NCBI GenBank assembly: GCA_029379385.1
Contig: CM055614.1
Location: forward strand, 20,813,994 to 20,877,993
Direction of reading: 5' to 3'
DNA length: 64,000 nt
DNA from: Quillaja saponaria
Taxonomy: Eukaryota > Streptophyta > Magnoliopsida > Fabales > Quillajaceae
The notes beneath the pieces were generated by a model, which was not told where the DNA came from, ran no database searches, and saw only the letters and a list, made by a program, of their open reading frames with translations. Below, one piece after another: positions 22,900 to 35,599 of this stretch (position 1 is its first letter; each line of letters begins with the position of its first letter). The position numbers and the translations under genes were made by a program.

Positions 22900-25520
22900 T
22901 TAAAGAAAAATCCTAAATTTTTAGGCATAAATATTTAGGAAAGAGTTTACTGACTCAAAAAGAATGTTATCCCTTTAATGTTTTTTTGGAGCTTGGGTAT
23001 TTGGGTTAATTGTATAAGGAGTAAATTGACCAAAATTGTGAACAATGGGAAAACCTATAGTTTAAGTCTATTAGAGATTTTTCATATTGATTATAGTGAA
23101 TCTTATTCCATCGATTTGTATTAAAAAAAAAAAAGGGCAGTTGTTTTTATCATTTTTATTAATAACCTTTCCCATTTTGGTTTTCTATACTTGATTAAAA
23201 AAATAATATGTTTGTATTTCAAATTTTAAAAATTTTCAATATTGAAGTTGAAATACAGGGAAAGTTATTAAAACTTTAAGGTATGACCATGGTAGTAGTT
23301 TTATGGCAAATAAGATGTTGATAGAGAACATATAAGATTGTTTATCAAGTACTTACTACATTGTGGGTTTATAACCCAATATACCATTCCTAGTAGCTCT
23401 GAACAAAGTGTTGTGGCCAAAAAACATAATCGTACCTTGAAGGACATAATGAAAAATATGATGAATATGTCAAAATTTCCTGAATGCTTTTGGGGAGAAA
23501 TCTCTAAAATTGGCTTGCATATCTTTAATTGGTTTCCTAATAAATTAGGGTTTAAAACACCTTTAAGTTGTGGACTGGGAGAAAATCTAGCTAGGATTTT
23601 TTTTCCATGCCTAAGAGTGTCCAGCTGAAATATATATATATATATATAACCCAAATGAGAAAAAAAATCAACTCATTTTCTACTCCCGATCACTTTACTA
23701 GTTATCCAAATCACTATAAAAGAGATATATTCTATCCAGCATGGAACTTAAACAGTAGTATCTCTCACTGCTAAGTCCTTGGAGTTTGATTTGTTGAGTT
23801 CGAAAAATGTTCAACTACTAGTTAAGAAAGAAAAATAAATTTATCACATTTTTCTTACATATCTTGTCAGGAACCACATCATCTGCACATATGGTGAGAA
23901 CAGGTGATAGGAGAAAGTTAAGAATAATTACAATTGCATCACCTGTTCTTATTAAAACTATCACACTTGTTTATGTTGTAGTTCCTCACCATTAGAATCA
24001 TGTTGCATAAGTACCTGTCTTCAGCCTACTGTTAGGCCTATGGGTTGATATCATGTAAATTGTGATATAGTCCATAGCACATAATAATGTATGGAACTTG
24101 GTTGAACTTCTATAGTGCTTGTTTACTCATTTGGTGCAAGTGAGTTTATAAGACTAAAAATAATTCAAAGAGGAGATTGTGTGTTTCAAAGTAAAACTTG
24201 TAATCGAGAGTTTTCACTCAAAGAGAATGTTGCGCTTTTAGTGAGAATTTCTCTCATGTCTCAACTAAAATAATAATATAATAAATAAATAAAATTCTTT
24301 TGGACGATAATGCCATTGGTGACTCATTTATCAATATTGAGTTATTTCAGATGGATGTGAAAACATCTTTCTTGAATGGAAACCTTAGAAAGCATGTTAG
24401 CATGGTAAATGTTTCAAAGAGAATGAAGGTAATAATCTTATTTGTAGGTTTAACAAATCTATCAAATGGTCTCATACAAGAATCTTGATAATTGTTCTTG
24501 AAATTTTGATGAGGAAATCAGCTCTCTTAGTTTTGTTGAGAATAATATTGATAAATGAATATACCTTAAAGTCAATGGGAGCAAGTTTATCATATTGATT
24601 TAGTGACATTGACTTAATGGATATTAAGGTCAGTGGGAGCAATTTTATCATATTATAATAATGGTTAATGATATCTTGCTTGTTATCAATAGTGACATTG
24701 ATTTATTTCATGAGTCAAAGTTGGTATATTCTTAGACCTTTGACATGAAAGATCTTAGAGAAACATCTTTTGTTCATGGTGTTGAGATATACCGGGATAA
24801 GTCTCAACCCTTGTGAAATCTTCCCCAGCAAACCTATATTGATCTAGTGTTATTTAGTTTAATGTGCATAAATGCAAGATTGGGGATATGCTTGTTGGTA
24901 AGAGTGAGAAGTTCATTTTAGATTAGTGTCTTGTTAATAAGTCTCAGAGAAAGTCCATGAGAAATATGTTTTATGCTAGTGCAATATGTTTGTCTGGTTA
25001 ATAAGGATCTTGGAGAAACATCTTATAGTAATGTATGCTTATGTTTACAATAGGTCTAACATTACTTTTGCAGTGGGAGTTTTTGGCACAACCAAACCTA
25101 GGATCAAAACATTAAGTTATGAAGTATTTGCAAAGAACCAAAGTTTTTATGCTAAATCCACTTTAAGATATATTTTCATGTTACCTTGGGAGCTAAATTT
25201 TGAAAATGTTCCAAGCAAAAGCTTCTTTCACTATACAAGCTAAGTTTATTGCTTGTTTAAGATCATCCAAACATGATATGTGTTTGAAGAACATGATAAC
25301 TTATCTTTGTGTGATTGTATCATTTTTTTAAACGTCTTAAGATCTATTGTAATAATAGTTCTAATGTGTTCTTCTTAAAGAACAATAAGATTTCTAGCAC
25401 ATAGAAAGTCAGTGACTAGAGATTTTGTGAAAAATGAGATATTGCGTTTGAATATGTGATACAATAAACTGTTGGCAGATCTTTTAACCAAGAAATGGGG
25501 TTTTCAAAAATCATGTTGTT
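22900..25520 (+). pseudogene. Copia-X2 pol remnant (integrase, RT, RNase H)
   Basis: Integrase reads 'RTLKDIMKNMMNMSKFPECF' near 23430-23490, then a 'FWGEI' block. RT is marked by 'LFQMDVKTSFLNGN' at 24343-24386, a decayed YVDD-type region near 24640-24680 and 'MKDL' (~24747). RNase H is marked by frame-patched 'AVGVFG' (~25070) and 'IYCNNSSNVFFLKNNK' (~25345-25395), followed by a relic of the 'ADPLTK' end motif (~25480). Dozens of stops separate these blocks. Gag and protease upstream are too decayed for me to place. Confidence 0.85.
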
Positions 25521-26225
25521 ATGATAAGTATTGTGGAGTTCTTTGGTGTTTTTGGTTAGTGAGAGTTTGCTTTATTTTATTCAAACTAGTTTGCATATTA
25601 TGTATGCTATTTTGTGACCCAAGTTTTACTTACACCCTTGTTGGATAGTGTGTTATGTTAATGAAAATAATAATTATTTTTATTATGATATGATTAACAC
25701 TGCACATGCATATGTGATTATATAACATGTAATTGCATTAAAATCTTAAAATTTGGTATTTGTCTTAAGTATGGCAGTTTTGTCAATATGGAGGTAGGTT
25801 TTAAAATGACACTAGTTGGATATCTTAAGATGTTGGTTGAAACATACAAGATTAAATTAAGCTTATGTGATTTCTAATGCTTTTTGAAAGCATTTAGTTT
25901 TTAATAAAACCACCGAAAGAGAAAAAATGAAAATAGCATTTATTGATCACATTTGGATGCTATTTTCTTGCTACATTACCAAATCTATATGCATTGTAGA
26001 TTAGGTTGTTGCCATTTGTAACCATGGATTGGTTTTGTTTTGTTTAATTGGCATAATAATGCCATGATTTAATGTTGATAAGTTAATTGAGCTGGATTGG
26101 TTGAAGTGCATCTAAAGACCTAAGTTTATAAAATTGTGGCCCATAAAGTTATACCTTGCCCAATAGTCATTTTCTAAAATGTGTTTTCAAAATTTTAAAA
26201 CTACAATATTGCCCAAGTGAGAGAA

Positions 26226-26664
26226 TATTAGAAATTCCATATGTGGATTGTCCTTAATTGTATGATTTTATTTTTAATAAAAACGAGCTTAAGGTTTAGT
26301 CCACTTAAGAGAAACTTGTAAGAGCCATTTGATTTATGTGATCATTTGGATAAGGCTGAAGCACACTTCTTATCTAGTAGATATGGATTGACAGTAAATA
26401 TAGGTTGAGTGACTTTAGAAGCCTTTAATGGGAGGACTCTTAGGGTTTATTTAATGATAAATAAGCTAGGTCCCTTCCTCTCTCTTAACATGAGTATATC
26501 TTGCCCCATTGAGAGGTGCTAGTAAATAGAGAGTACAAAAAGGCAAATCTATCTGTCTTATGATTCAGTCATGGTGTGTTTAATTGAGAATTCATTTGCT
26601 CTGCTGCAGGTATGCAGATATTTATAATTACTATATTCTAAATTCATGTATGTGATCTATTACA
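26226..26664 (+). repeat. 3' LTR of copia-X2 with preceding polypurine tract
   Basis: The tract 'cccaagtgagagaa' (26212-26225) is followed by 'TATTAGAAATTCC'. The LTR ends 'attaca' and is followed by the TSD copy CAAAC (26665-26669). Confidence 0.88.
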
Positions 26665-26669
26665 CAAAC

Positions 26670-28440
26670 ATCATCACAAAGAGAGAGAGAAAGAGCGTAC
26701 ATCACTATAAGCCTTTAACTCTCATTAATATTTTTTTCAATAGTAACAATTTAATTTTTCTATGTATTTTCTCATTTCATATTATACATGAATCTATTAT
26801 TTTAAACAATAAAAAATCAATTTATTTCTTGTGTTTTGACCCAGTTACTTTGCTATTATTTTGTTAAAAATGTATCAGCCGACTATTTTGTGATTTCTAA
26901 CTTAATCACTTTATCATTCCGAGGGTTATTTTATTACCCTGTGAAAAAATTATCAAGGTTTTCACTCTTCTGTACGATTCGTTATCTAATTGAAAATATC
27001 TAAATTCAATTACTACTCGACTAAGTTGGTTCAAAATATATACTTAACAAATCATTATCTATATGATGTCTCCCTCTATCTTAGCAGTAAGAACTCTTGG
27101 CACATAATAAGTGCCTAGATAGCTTTTAGCAGTTATTATCAAGTTTAGTTTTTCTTTTTTCAGTAATGCAATTAATTAAAATTTGAAGGTGCATGTTAGT
27201 TCACTAGTAAAATTACTTGGTATTGATATCAATAATATAAGATCGAATCCCATCTTTACTAAAATGTGGAGTTTCTGGGTGGAGCTGAGAATTATCTCTC
27301 ATACATAGTTCATAGGCCTAATAAACTCTTTCAAATCAAACACTAAAAAAATAAAAATAAATAAAAGTTTAGTAACACCAACTTGTTTACCTAAAAAAAA
27401 GTGACACCTACTTATTAACTTTCCTTGAATCGATTGCTTACTTATCTATATTATCATCATATAAATACTAATTTATATTTGTAATTGTTAATTTTAGGAC
27501 TACATGCGTAGGTATATATTTTATATTTATGTGCAGCACATGACATTTTACATGACCTAAGCATTAATTTATTTTATTGAGATTGTACAAAGATTTATTC
27601 TTTTTTTTTTTTAAAATTAATAAATAAATAAAAAGAAAGAAATATCATATATAAAATAATTTGTTCCAAATACAAAACAAGTCTATTTTTTCAACAAAAA
27701 AGAAAAAAAAGAAAAGAAAAGAAAAAGAAAAACTCTTTTTCAAATAACAATGGCACCAATCTTTATCTATCATTTATTGTCTGTTCTATATTAACACAAG
27801 GCTTGCTTATTTCCAAGGGACCAAAAAGATACTCAAGTAAATCTATTTGTCGAGTTTCAAGGAATGTATTTTGTATCTTATGCATGCATGTCTTTTGAAT
27901 CAAAGTAAATTTTAACCATTAACGGGTAAAATTGAAGTCATAGTTCGAATAATAAAAATGAATTGAATGTAGCTTGTAACTTAAAAAAAAAAAAAAGTTA
28001 TTTTTTATGGTGTTTTGATTATTAAAGATTTAAATGATTAAATCACCTCGTCATCATAAATGAGAAAGAATTTATAGAAAGAAAAACAAGTTATAATTAA
28101 GGTCAATATATAAAAAATATATATGTATATTAGGAGCAAAAGAAAGGAGATGGAGGAGATCGTAAATTAAAATTAAACTTGACTAGATCGCATACGATAG
28201 AAAATTAATAATTTAAACAGAGTTTGAGAATATTAATTAAATAAGTATTTGTTTCAATAATTTTCATGTCACTAATTAATATAAGATGGATTAATTAGAG
28301 TTTAGTTGATAATTAAATTAGATGTTTTTGTTGCATGATGTCTCCATATTTGTAGTATTACGTTTTATTGTTTATGAATTTTTAGTTATCAAAAGAAACA
28401 AACACATAAAAAAAAAAACCAAAACAAAATAAATAAAACT
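26670..28440. other. Unassigned AT-rich spacer
   Basis: Purine-rich 'agaaaag' runs near 27700 and poly-A tracts are seen, but no gene. The left end of the W1 repeat may lie in here, but no convincing TG end or TSD was found. Confidence 0.45.
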
Positions 28441-30805
28441 GTATATACATGTATATACATAGTATATACACATTTATCTTAATTTTCTGACTTTGACCAA
28501 GATTTTTTTTTTCCCTGCCCTTTTTACTTTTTTTAGTTGACATTACCTCTCCCTGTTTTTCACGATTTTTCTAGGTCCTTCTCCCCTGATTCTTTCTTCT
28601 TGTTTCTGCCGTGGAGATTTACTCTTGCAGTCGAGAATTCTTGGCTTTTCTCTTGCTGCCCACCTTGCCTGTGTTCAGCTTCCTTCTCCAGTGGGATTGG
28701 CAGTTCTAGCAGTGTATTCTAGCAGCAACTACAGCTGCCATAGTAGCAGGTGGCTGCCTCCTTCAATAGCCACAAGGAGCACTCAGCTAACCTTGCTTAG
28801 GTAGCTTCTAACTACCTAAAATCCACCTAATTTACATGTTTTCTTGTAGTTAGTACCTTTTCCTCTTTGTTTTGTTGAAGATTAGATGTGGGGTTGTGGA
28901 TGGAAGTTTAGGATTAGAGCTTGAAAGTGAGGGAAATGGTGGAATTAGTGTTGGATTATTGTTGAACTTCAAGATTCAAGCTTTTTATTGTTCATGAAGG
29001 ATTAATCCAACTTTAAAGTTAATGTTTAAGTCATGGGTATTAAGGAATTTAAAGATTTAGAGCTTGTTTCTATTAGTTTAGATATAATAAGATATATACA
29101 CATAAAATGGTACTAAAAAGTATCCTTAAGATGATTCATAAAATGCCTAAAAGAAACTAGTTGTAATGTAATGATTTAAACTTTGTATATTCAAATTTTT
29201 GTGGTAAGGGATTATTTGAATTTGAATAAAAGTCTAAGAACAAAGAGTAAAGAATTTTTGGTTAAGTGGTTAAGGAAAGGGGAATCTTGGAATTTGGTTG
29301 GATTGATATTGGAATTGCATAATTCAAGCTCTTGATTGATCTTAAAGGATTAGCTTAACTTGAATTTAATGTTTGAAATATGAGAAACATTGAAATTATG
29401 GATTAGTGTTCGTTTCTTGGTATATATATATAACATTTACATATAATATGAAACCAAAGTTGTTTTCAAGGATTTTGTTGAAATACCTAAGAGAAATTAA
29501 CTTTTAGCAAATGCATAGAAGTTGACATATATAGGTTTTGGTAATTAGATGATTATGACCAATGAATTTACAAACTAAGTAATACTTGAAACTATGATTT
29601 TCAACTCTGGAACACGTTGAGCCATCATCACCTTTGAATCCTAGAAAGAACGACGAGCCAAATCCCTAAGCCTTGTGAGTGAAAAATATTACTCTTTGGT
29701 TGCTAGTTATTGTGATTATTTGCCTAAGTGTTTATACTTGTATGTGTGAACATTTTTCTCAAATATGAAAGTTTAACACTTTAGTTGAATTAGTTGGTAA
29801 AAGTACTATGTTGTGATATTAATATTGATTATATTGCATTTTGACGTGAAATTTTACTTATGTGTAATAAGGGCTAATAAAACTAAATTTTTTTATATAA
29901 GATAGAATCTTTGTGTATCGAGGATATCTTGATTTGATTATTTGATATTTGATTAAAAATACTTGAGCAACTTAGCCCCGGAGAGGATATACGACGAGTT
30001 TATATATTCTTGGTGTGCATGAGCAAAAATATCCTGAGAAGGATGTATATTTGGTGTGCAGGTGCTGAGTTACTTTAATTGACCCTTTTGGATATTTTGA
30101 TTGAATTGTTTGTATATTACCTTCTGTGTGAGTTATATTGGTTTGATTTTATATACATTTATGTAGATGTGAAATGAAATTGTTTTATAATTTGTGTTTA
30201 TATGAGTTATTTAATCTACATATTTTACTTATGCATTGATTGATGCTAGTATCCTTTGGGTACGTTTTCACTCACTTAATCTTTATAACTTACACCTCAT
30301 TTGGTTATTTTTAAAAAATTTTTATAGTATCATGATCTCAGCAAACATCACCAACGAACATTTGACTTGTTGATTGTGTTACGGCATGGTATATATCAGA
30401 GATCACCTACTTGAAGCTAATGGATGAAGTCTTGCAGTCACATTAGGCTTGGGTTTTGGATTTTGATTTGTGTAACAGTTTAGCTTGTTATTGTTTGTAG
30501 TACATATTGGAGCAGAGCTCCTTGTAATTATCATTGTTATTGTGTTTTGGTTGTATGTAATTAGGTATTTTATGTTTGTATTATTGGACATGTTACACAT
30601 TATAGAAAATCTCTACCAAAATTTTTAGTTAAATCATTATACATCTTAATACATGAGCCTTGCACATAGTTTTCTTTTATAAAAATTTTCCTTTTAACTT
30701 CTAACTTGGTCAATGGTTATATGCATCTCTTGATTTGGAATTAGGGTTACAGAGGTTCTGTTAATAATTCCTCTAGTCGTTCATGCCTCTTTGTGAGGCA
30801 TGACA
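28441..30805 (+). mobile_element. W-family long LTR-like repeat, copy W1
   Basis: Collinear with W2 (39305-41870), including a 'ctttgacc' start region, a 'gggctaataaa' block (~29870), the palindrome block near 30249-30263, 'ttgcagtcacattagg' (~30440) and the terminal 'aggcatgaca'. It ends at 30805. The left end is unresolved and could lie further left. No coding capacity is seen. Confidence 0.7.
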
Positions 30806-31862
30806 AATTTCAATTGAAATAGTTTAGGATAGCTTTGATTCCTAATCAAATTTGAACTCTTTAAAATCCTTGTTTGAATCTAATTCAAACTCTATGAAAT
30901 CTAAATTGAATATAGTTTAAATTCTAGGGAAATTAAGAATGAGTACCACTCAATTATTATATTTTTTTCAATAAACAAATTTGAGTTAAATTCAATTTTT
31001 TTTCTTAATGAATAAAAATAATATTAAATACAATTTAATTTTTCATAAAATAATTCAATTTAGAAAGGAACTAGTTGAATCATATTCAATCTCTTTTAAA
31101 TAAATTAAGATTGAGCCTAAGTCAACTTCCAAGAAGTAAAGATTGTATCAGTTTCAAAATTTCAAGAAATTCATATAGAATCCAATTCTAGTATATCTTG
31201 AAACTTATTTAAATTAATGTTAAATTTTAAAAGAGCAAATTGAATCACATTCAATCTTTATTGTGAAAACAAGATTAATTCAAATATTATTATTCTTGAA
31301 ACATGGTTTATTTGAATTGAACTTCTAAGAAACCAATTTTAATCATATTAAAATATTTCAAAGAAATAATTATCCAAATAAAATTTTAATTTTTAAAATC
31401 AGTGTTCAACATGTTCATTGAAATAAAATCACTATTATTTTATTTCAATTAGGATTCTACTAATCCTAGTGTTACAAAAATAAAACAACACTTATTTTAT
31501 TTTAATTAGAACTCAAATAAAATATCTCTTATTTTATTCTAATTAGATTCTAATAATCCTAGTATCATTAAAAAAATTAACATATTTCATTTAATATTTA
31601 TTTTTAATAGTAATGCCATAAATGGCATATACACCACGCAGCAGCCATAAAACTACGTAAAACTATGGCTGCTATGTAAAACGCTTTATTTTCATTTTTC
31701 AAACCATTTGTAATCACGAAAAACAAGAAAAATGGAAGAAAAAATTATTTTGATTTCTATATTTATAAATTTATAACTTTAAGTATTAATTAATAATGAG
31801 AGGACATCAAATGTCTAAAGCCATAACAATAAATTATCATATCTATCATAAATCATAAGGAT
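30806..31862 (-). other. Leader of the Z-family copia element
   Basis: AT-rich DNA between the W1 end and the Z PBS. It carries the same 'aaaataaaataac...ttttaattag' array (31420-31570) as the copia-Y leader, and a short 'gcagccataaaactacg' palindrome-like stretch near 31640-31680. No gag frame is seen; the rest of the element is missing or displaced by W1. Confidence 0.6.
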
Positions 31863-31875
31863 GGCTTTGATACTA
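31863..31875 (-). other. Degenerate tRNA-Met primer-binding site (Z element)
   Basis: 'ggctttgatacta' differs at two positions from the complement of the canonical PBS and lies directly beside the Z LTR start. Confidence 0.7.
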
Positions 31876-31876
31876 T

Positions 31877-32356
31877 TATAAGGGAATCAGGTGTAAGATA
31901 TGACAATTATATGTGCAATGGAATTTAAAATTTTGATTTCTTTAACCCAAAATCACCTTATGATTGTATGAAAGATCTTAATTCTAGTTTAACAATTAAA
32001 GAAGAAGTTAGAGAATGACTACCTCTGAGGTTTTCAATTCTTTCGTTGTATTCTTAATTTGGCATTCACTCATTTATTGATTCATCAAAAGCACAGCAAC
32101 GACACATGTGTCCCATCTCTAAGTATATCCACATGAACAAATCCAACAAAGGATCTTTATGCTTGAAGATAAGAGTGGTTACCAAGAGATTTCTTGTGTG
32201 CTAGTACAAGTTATCGAATCCTTATGGACTTAAAATCCTTTTGAAGGTTTAGGCTTTCTATATTGTACATACAGTTATTCTCACTTATTTTTCCTAGCTT
32301 GTTAAGTCTTGTATTTATAAACACTAGTCACTTCCCTATGTACTAGACAATTCTAA
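31877..32356 (-). repeat. Z-family LTR, left part (split by W2)
   Basis: Collinear with 2226-2700 of the other Z copy. The homology stops at 32356 in '...attctaa' and resumes at 41876, so the LTR was cut by the insertion of W2. The whole LTR would be about 1.7 kb. Confidence 0.85.
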
Positions 32357-32605
32357 TGTTATAACTCGATATTTTTACGTACTCTTTAGAATAGTTGTAC
32401 ATAATTCATTGTGATTAGATAAACAAAGTTATGCTTAAGGTAAATGAATATTTGTATATATAAGTATATATGCATGTAATATAAGAATTAATTTTTATAA
32501 CCTTATTGGTTGATATGAAATTTAAAATTTAATTGTGTAATTTTTTATTGGAAAGTAAAATAAGTGTGTGGATATAAACAAACTAGAAAACAATTATAAT
32601 ATATA
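32357..32605 (+). mobile_element. W2 long LTR-like repeat, left part
   Basis: It starts 'TGTTATAACTCGATATT', which matches the minus-strand starts of W4 and W6. It is collinear with W4 through 'tgtggatataaacaaa' up to an AT microsatellite near 32600, where the Athila-like element intervenes. TSD: TCTAA before it (32352-32356) versus CCTAA after W2 (41871-41875), one mismatch. Confidence 0.82.
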
Positions 32606-32742
32606 TATATTATAAGTTCTCAAAAGAACTTATATTACATCTCATTATTCATTCAATTTAGGTAAGTTCTTGAGCTTTGCATAACAATTTGGTTAGTTTT
32701 AGCTTAATTTGTAGTTTATTGTGTATTGCATTAAGATTTTAG

Positions 32743-34024
32743 TGTTTTAGGTTTTTTTTTTTTTTTGCTTATGATTTCTCTTTCAAATAAAAGTCCTAAT
32801 CCTAATTGATTTTGGTTGAATGTTTTGAAGGTTCAAGTCTTTAAGGAGTAAATTTTGAAGACCAAATGCACAAGGGATGAAATTCCAGCTCGTTAGGCGC
32901 CTAGGCCATTGAAAACTGGTATTGCAGCATTAAAAGGCACCGTTCACCATGTATGGAACCTAGGCACCAAAGCTCTCTGCTGCAAATGCTCAATTCATAT
33001 TGTAGGGCACCCCAGCACTAGAAAGTTGCCGCCCAAGCCTCAGCCCTAAAATTCCAGCCCCTGTTTCATCCAAAATGTTGTAAAACTTTGATTTTGAGGC
33101 TTATATAAGGAAAATAGGTTAGGGTTAGAGAGAAGAATGATTTGGGAACGTTTTTCTGAGATAGAAAAAGGCATGAGAGACAAAAAGAAGTAAGAGGAAA
33201 AGGGGATCTAGAGCTTGAGGACTAAAGATTGGAAAAAACCTTCATAAGTTTTATATTTTTCTTTCTTCCTTCTTAGTTCCTTGTATATTCTTGATGGCTT
33301 GTTTATTTAAAATCATGCCCAAGTCTATTTGGATGAACTAATTCCCTTTCTAGGGTTATCATAGAACTCATCTTTATTTGATTTGAATATATCTATAGAT
33401 TGCTTAGATTGTGGTATTTATGTTATGTATATCATTCCATGTTTAACGCTTCTAGTTGATTGATCTCTAATTAGTTTGTTGTGGTAAATTAGAAGATCCT
33501 TGACAAAGGAAATCTAATTTAGCTTTGAAAGATATAACACTTGTTTGAATGCCTTCACTTGGATGGTTGGATTTGATTTGCATATAGGATAGACATATGC
33601 TCATATGCCATGTATAACTAATTAAGGTTTTCTCTTAATGCATCTTGATTAATTCAATTCTCATAAAAATATAGTGAATTGGTTAATCAAGATATGATTA
33701 TAAGCAATTCGAAAGATACTTATAATTAAATTTGAATCATTGGTTAATCATAGTACCATGAATCTAAGCATGATAGGATGAATGCAAATTAAGCCAAGTG
33801 TGAGGGATATTGTAATCCTAGGCTAATCTCAATACATTTAATTCAAGTTCATTGTTTGATAAATTAGTTAATCAATTCCAAAGTTAATTGTATGGATAAA
33901 TTAGGATTGATAAAATTTTAGTACTCAACCTTGTTATATATAATATCTCGTAGGAACGATACTTGACTTACTCTTTATTACTTGTTATCGATGCGTACAC
34001 TTGCATAGTAAAATCCAATGACAA
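32743..34024 (+). repeat. 5' LTR of the Athila-like element (left end approximate)
   Basis: The final ~305 bp (33715-34020) recur at 38945-39254. The interior has a GC-richer block with 'gcgcctagg' motifs, followed by a 'tatataagg' TATA-like box (~33101-33109) and a purine-rich leader, as in Athila LTR promoters. The left end could be anywhere from about 32605 to 32745. Confidence 0.7.
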
Positions 34025-34028
34025 GTTT

Positions 34029-34046
34029 TTGTCGCCGCTGCCAGGG
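34029..34046 (+). other. Athila-type primer-binding site
   Basis: 'ttgtcgccgctgccaggg' is a lightly mutated form of the TGGCGCCGTTGCC-type PBS of Athila elements, usually attributed to tRNA-Asp. It lies a few bases after the LTR. Confidence 0.75.
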
Positions 34047-34244
34047 AATTATTCTAATCTTTGTTGATATTAATACCAATCTATCATAGTGTTAATTATG
34101 AATTTATTTTTTTGTTTTAGGTACTTGTGGACGTGTATATGAAGAGCTCACAACTCAGAACTAGTTCCTTTTGATTCGGAAATTGAAAAGACAATTTAAA
34201 GGCTTCGAAAGGAGAACCGTCATCATCCTTAGAAAAATCTAGCA

Positions 34245-35330
34245 ATGGCTTATGAACAACAACCTAAGGCTTTACGTGACTATGTTATTCCTCTAGTGGA
34301 TAGTCTTCATTCTAGCATCTAATGACTGACAATTCAAGCTAATAAATTTGAAATCAAGCCGACCAAATTCAAATGATCTAACAAATGACATAATTTGCTG
34401 GCCTTCCAAACGATGATCTTAATGCCCATCTTATTATGTTTTTGGAGTTATGTGACCTTTAAGTGCAATGGCATTATTGATGATGCCATTCGGCTAAGAC
34501 TTTTTCCTTTCTCACTCTGAGATAAGGCAAGAAGCTGTTTGTATTCTTTGCCATCCAATTCCATAACTACTTGCAAGCATTTGACTCAAAAGTTCTTAGC
34601 TAAGTTCTTGCCATTAGTAAAGACAGCAAAGTTGAGGAATGAAATCATCTAATTCTTACAATAAGACCAAGAATCTCTATATAAAGCAAGGGAAAGGTAT
34701 GAGGACTTGATGAGACATTGCCCACACCATGGTATTCTAAAATGGCTACAAGTCTAAACATTTTATAATTGTTTGGTAAGCCAAACAAGAACTACGATTG
34801 ATGCCGCAGCTAGTGGTGCACTAATGGGTAAGTCCATTAATGAAACTTATGATTTATTGGAAGAGATGGCTTCTAACAATTATCAATGGCTAACTGAGAG
34901 ATTACTAACCTGAAGAGTAGCTGGTGTACATAAGCTAGATGCCATTACTACCTTAATGGCACAAGTGGCTGGTTTAGCGAAAAGATTTGATAATCTTTGG
35001 ATTCCAACAACCAAGAATCAAGTCACGACTTGTGAAATATGTGGAGAAGGTCATACTAGTGATCAATGCCCTAATACGAACCAATACAATATGTTTTCCA
35101 ACATATAATTCAGAATGGATAAATCATCCTAATTTCAATTGGAATAATCCAGGGCCTTCAAATGCTATGAAGCCTAATTATCCTCCCGGTTTCCAATCAC
35201 AAGCAAGACCTGTTGCTGCACTTAAAAAGAAATCATCCTTGGAAGACATGTTCATGCAATACATGTATAGGAACGATTCTATGATCTAAAGCTAAGCGAC
35301 ATCACTAAGGACACTTGAGACACAAGTTGG
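34245..35330 (+). pseudogene. Athila-like gag remnant
   Basis: From the ATG at 34245 the reading 'MAYEQQPKALRDYVIPLV' leads into a retrotransposon Gag core: 'DDAIRLRLFPFSL' (~34478), 'LPSNSITTCKHLTQKFLAKF' (~34550-34607) and 'ASNNYQWLTERLLT' (~34872-34913). A zinc knuckle, 'CEICGEGHTSDQCP' (~35033-35074), follows. At least one stop near 34320 and several frameshifts interrupt it. The protein would have packaged element RNA. Confidence 0.85.
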
Positions 35331-35599
35331 CCAGCTGACTAAGGCTTTGACAAGTAGACTTCAAGGTGCTCTTTCTAGTGACACCGAGCCTAATCCAAGG
35401 AATGACAACAAAAAGCATTGCAAGGCTATTTCCCTTAGAAGTAGATTTCATACCATTTGCTAAAGCCTTATAACAAATGCCGAGCTATGTCAAGTTCATG
35501 AAGGACATCTAATCCAAGAAGAGGAGGCTAGGTGAGTATGAAATTGTTGCTCTAATTGAAGAATGTAGTGCTATATTAAAAAAAAATTCCATCGAAGCT

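Larger units (their letters stand above)
19943..26664 (+). mobile_element. Copia-X2: full-length but decayed Ty1/copia element, TSD CAAAC
   Basis: The 5' LTR (19943-~20388), PBS, leader, integrase, RT and RNase H remnants, polypurine tract and 3' LTR (26226-26664) are all present in the expected order. The 5-bp sequence CAAAC lies immediately outside both LTRs (19938-19942 and 26665-26669). Both LTRs start 'TATTAG' rather than 'TGTTAG', so the canonical TG end is altered. Coding capacity is lost through many stops. Confidence 0.9.
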
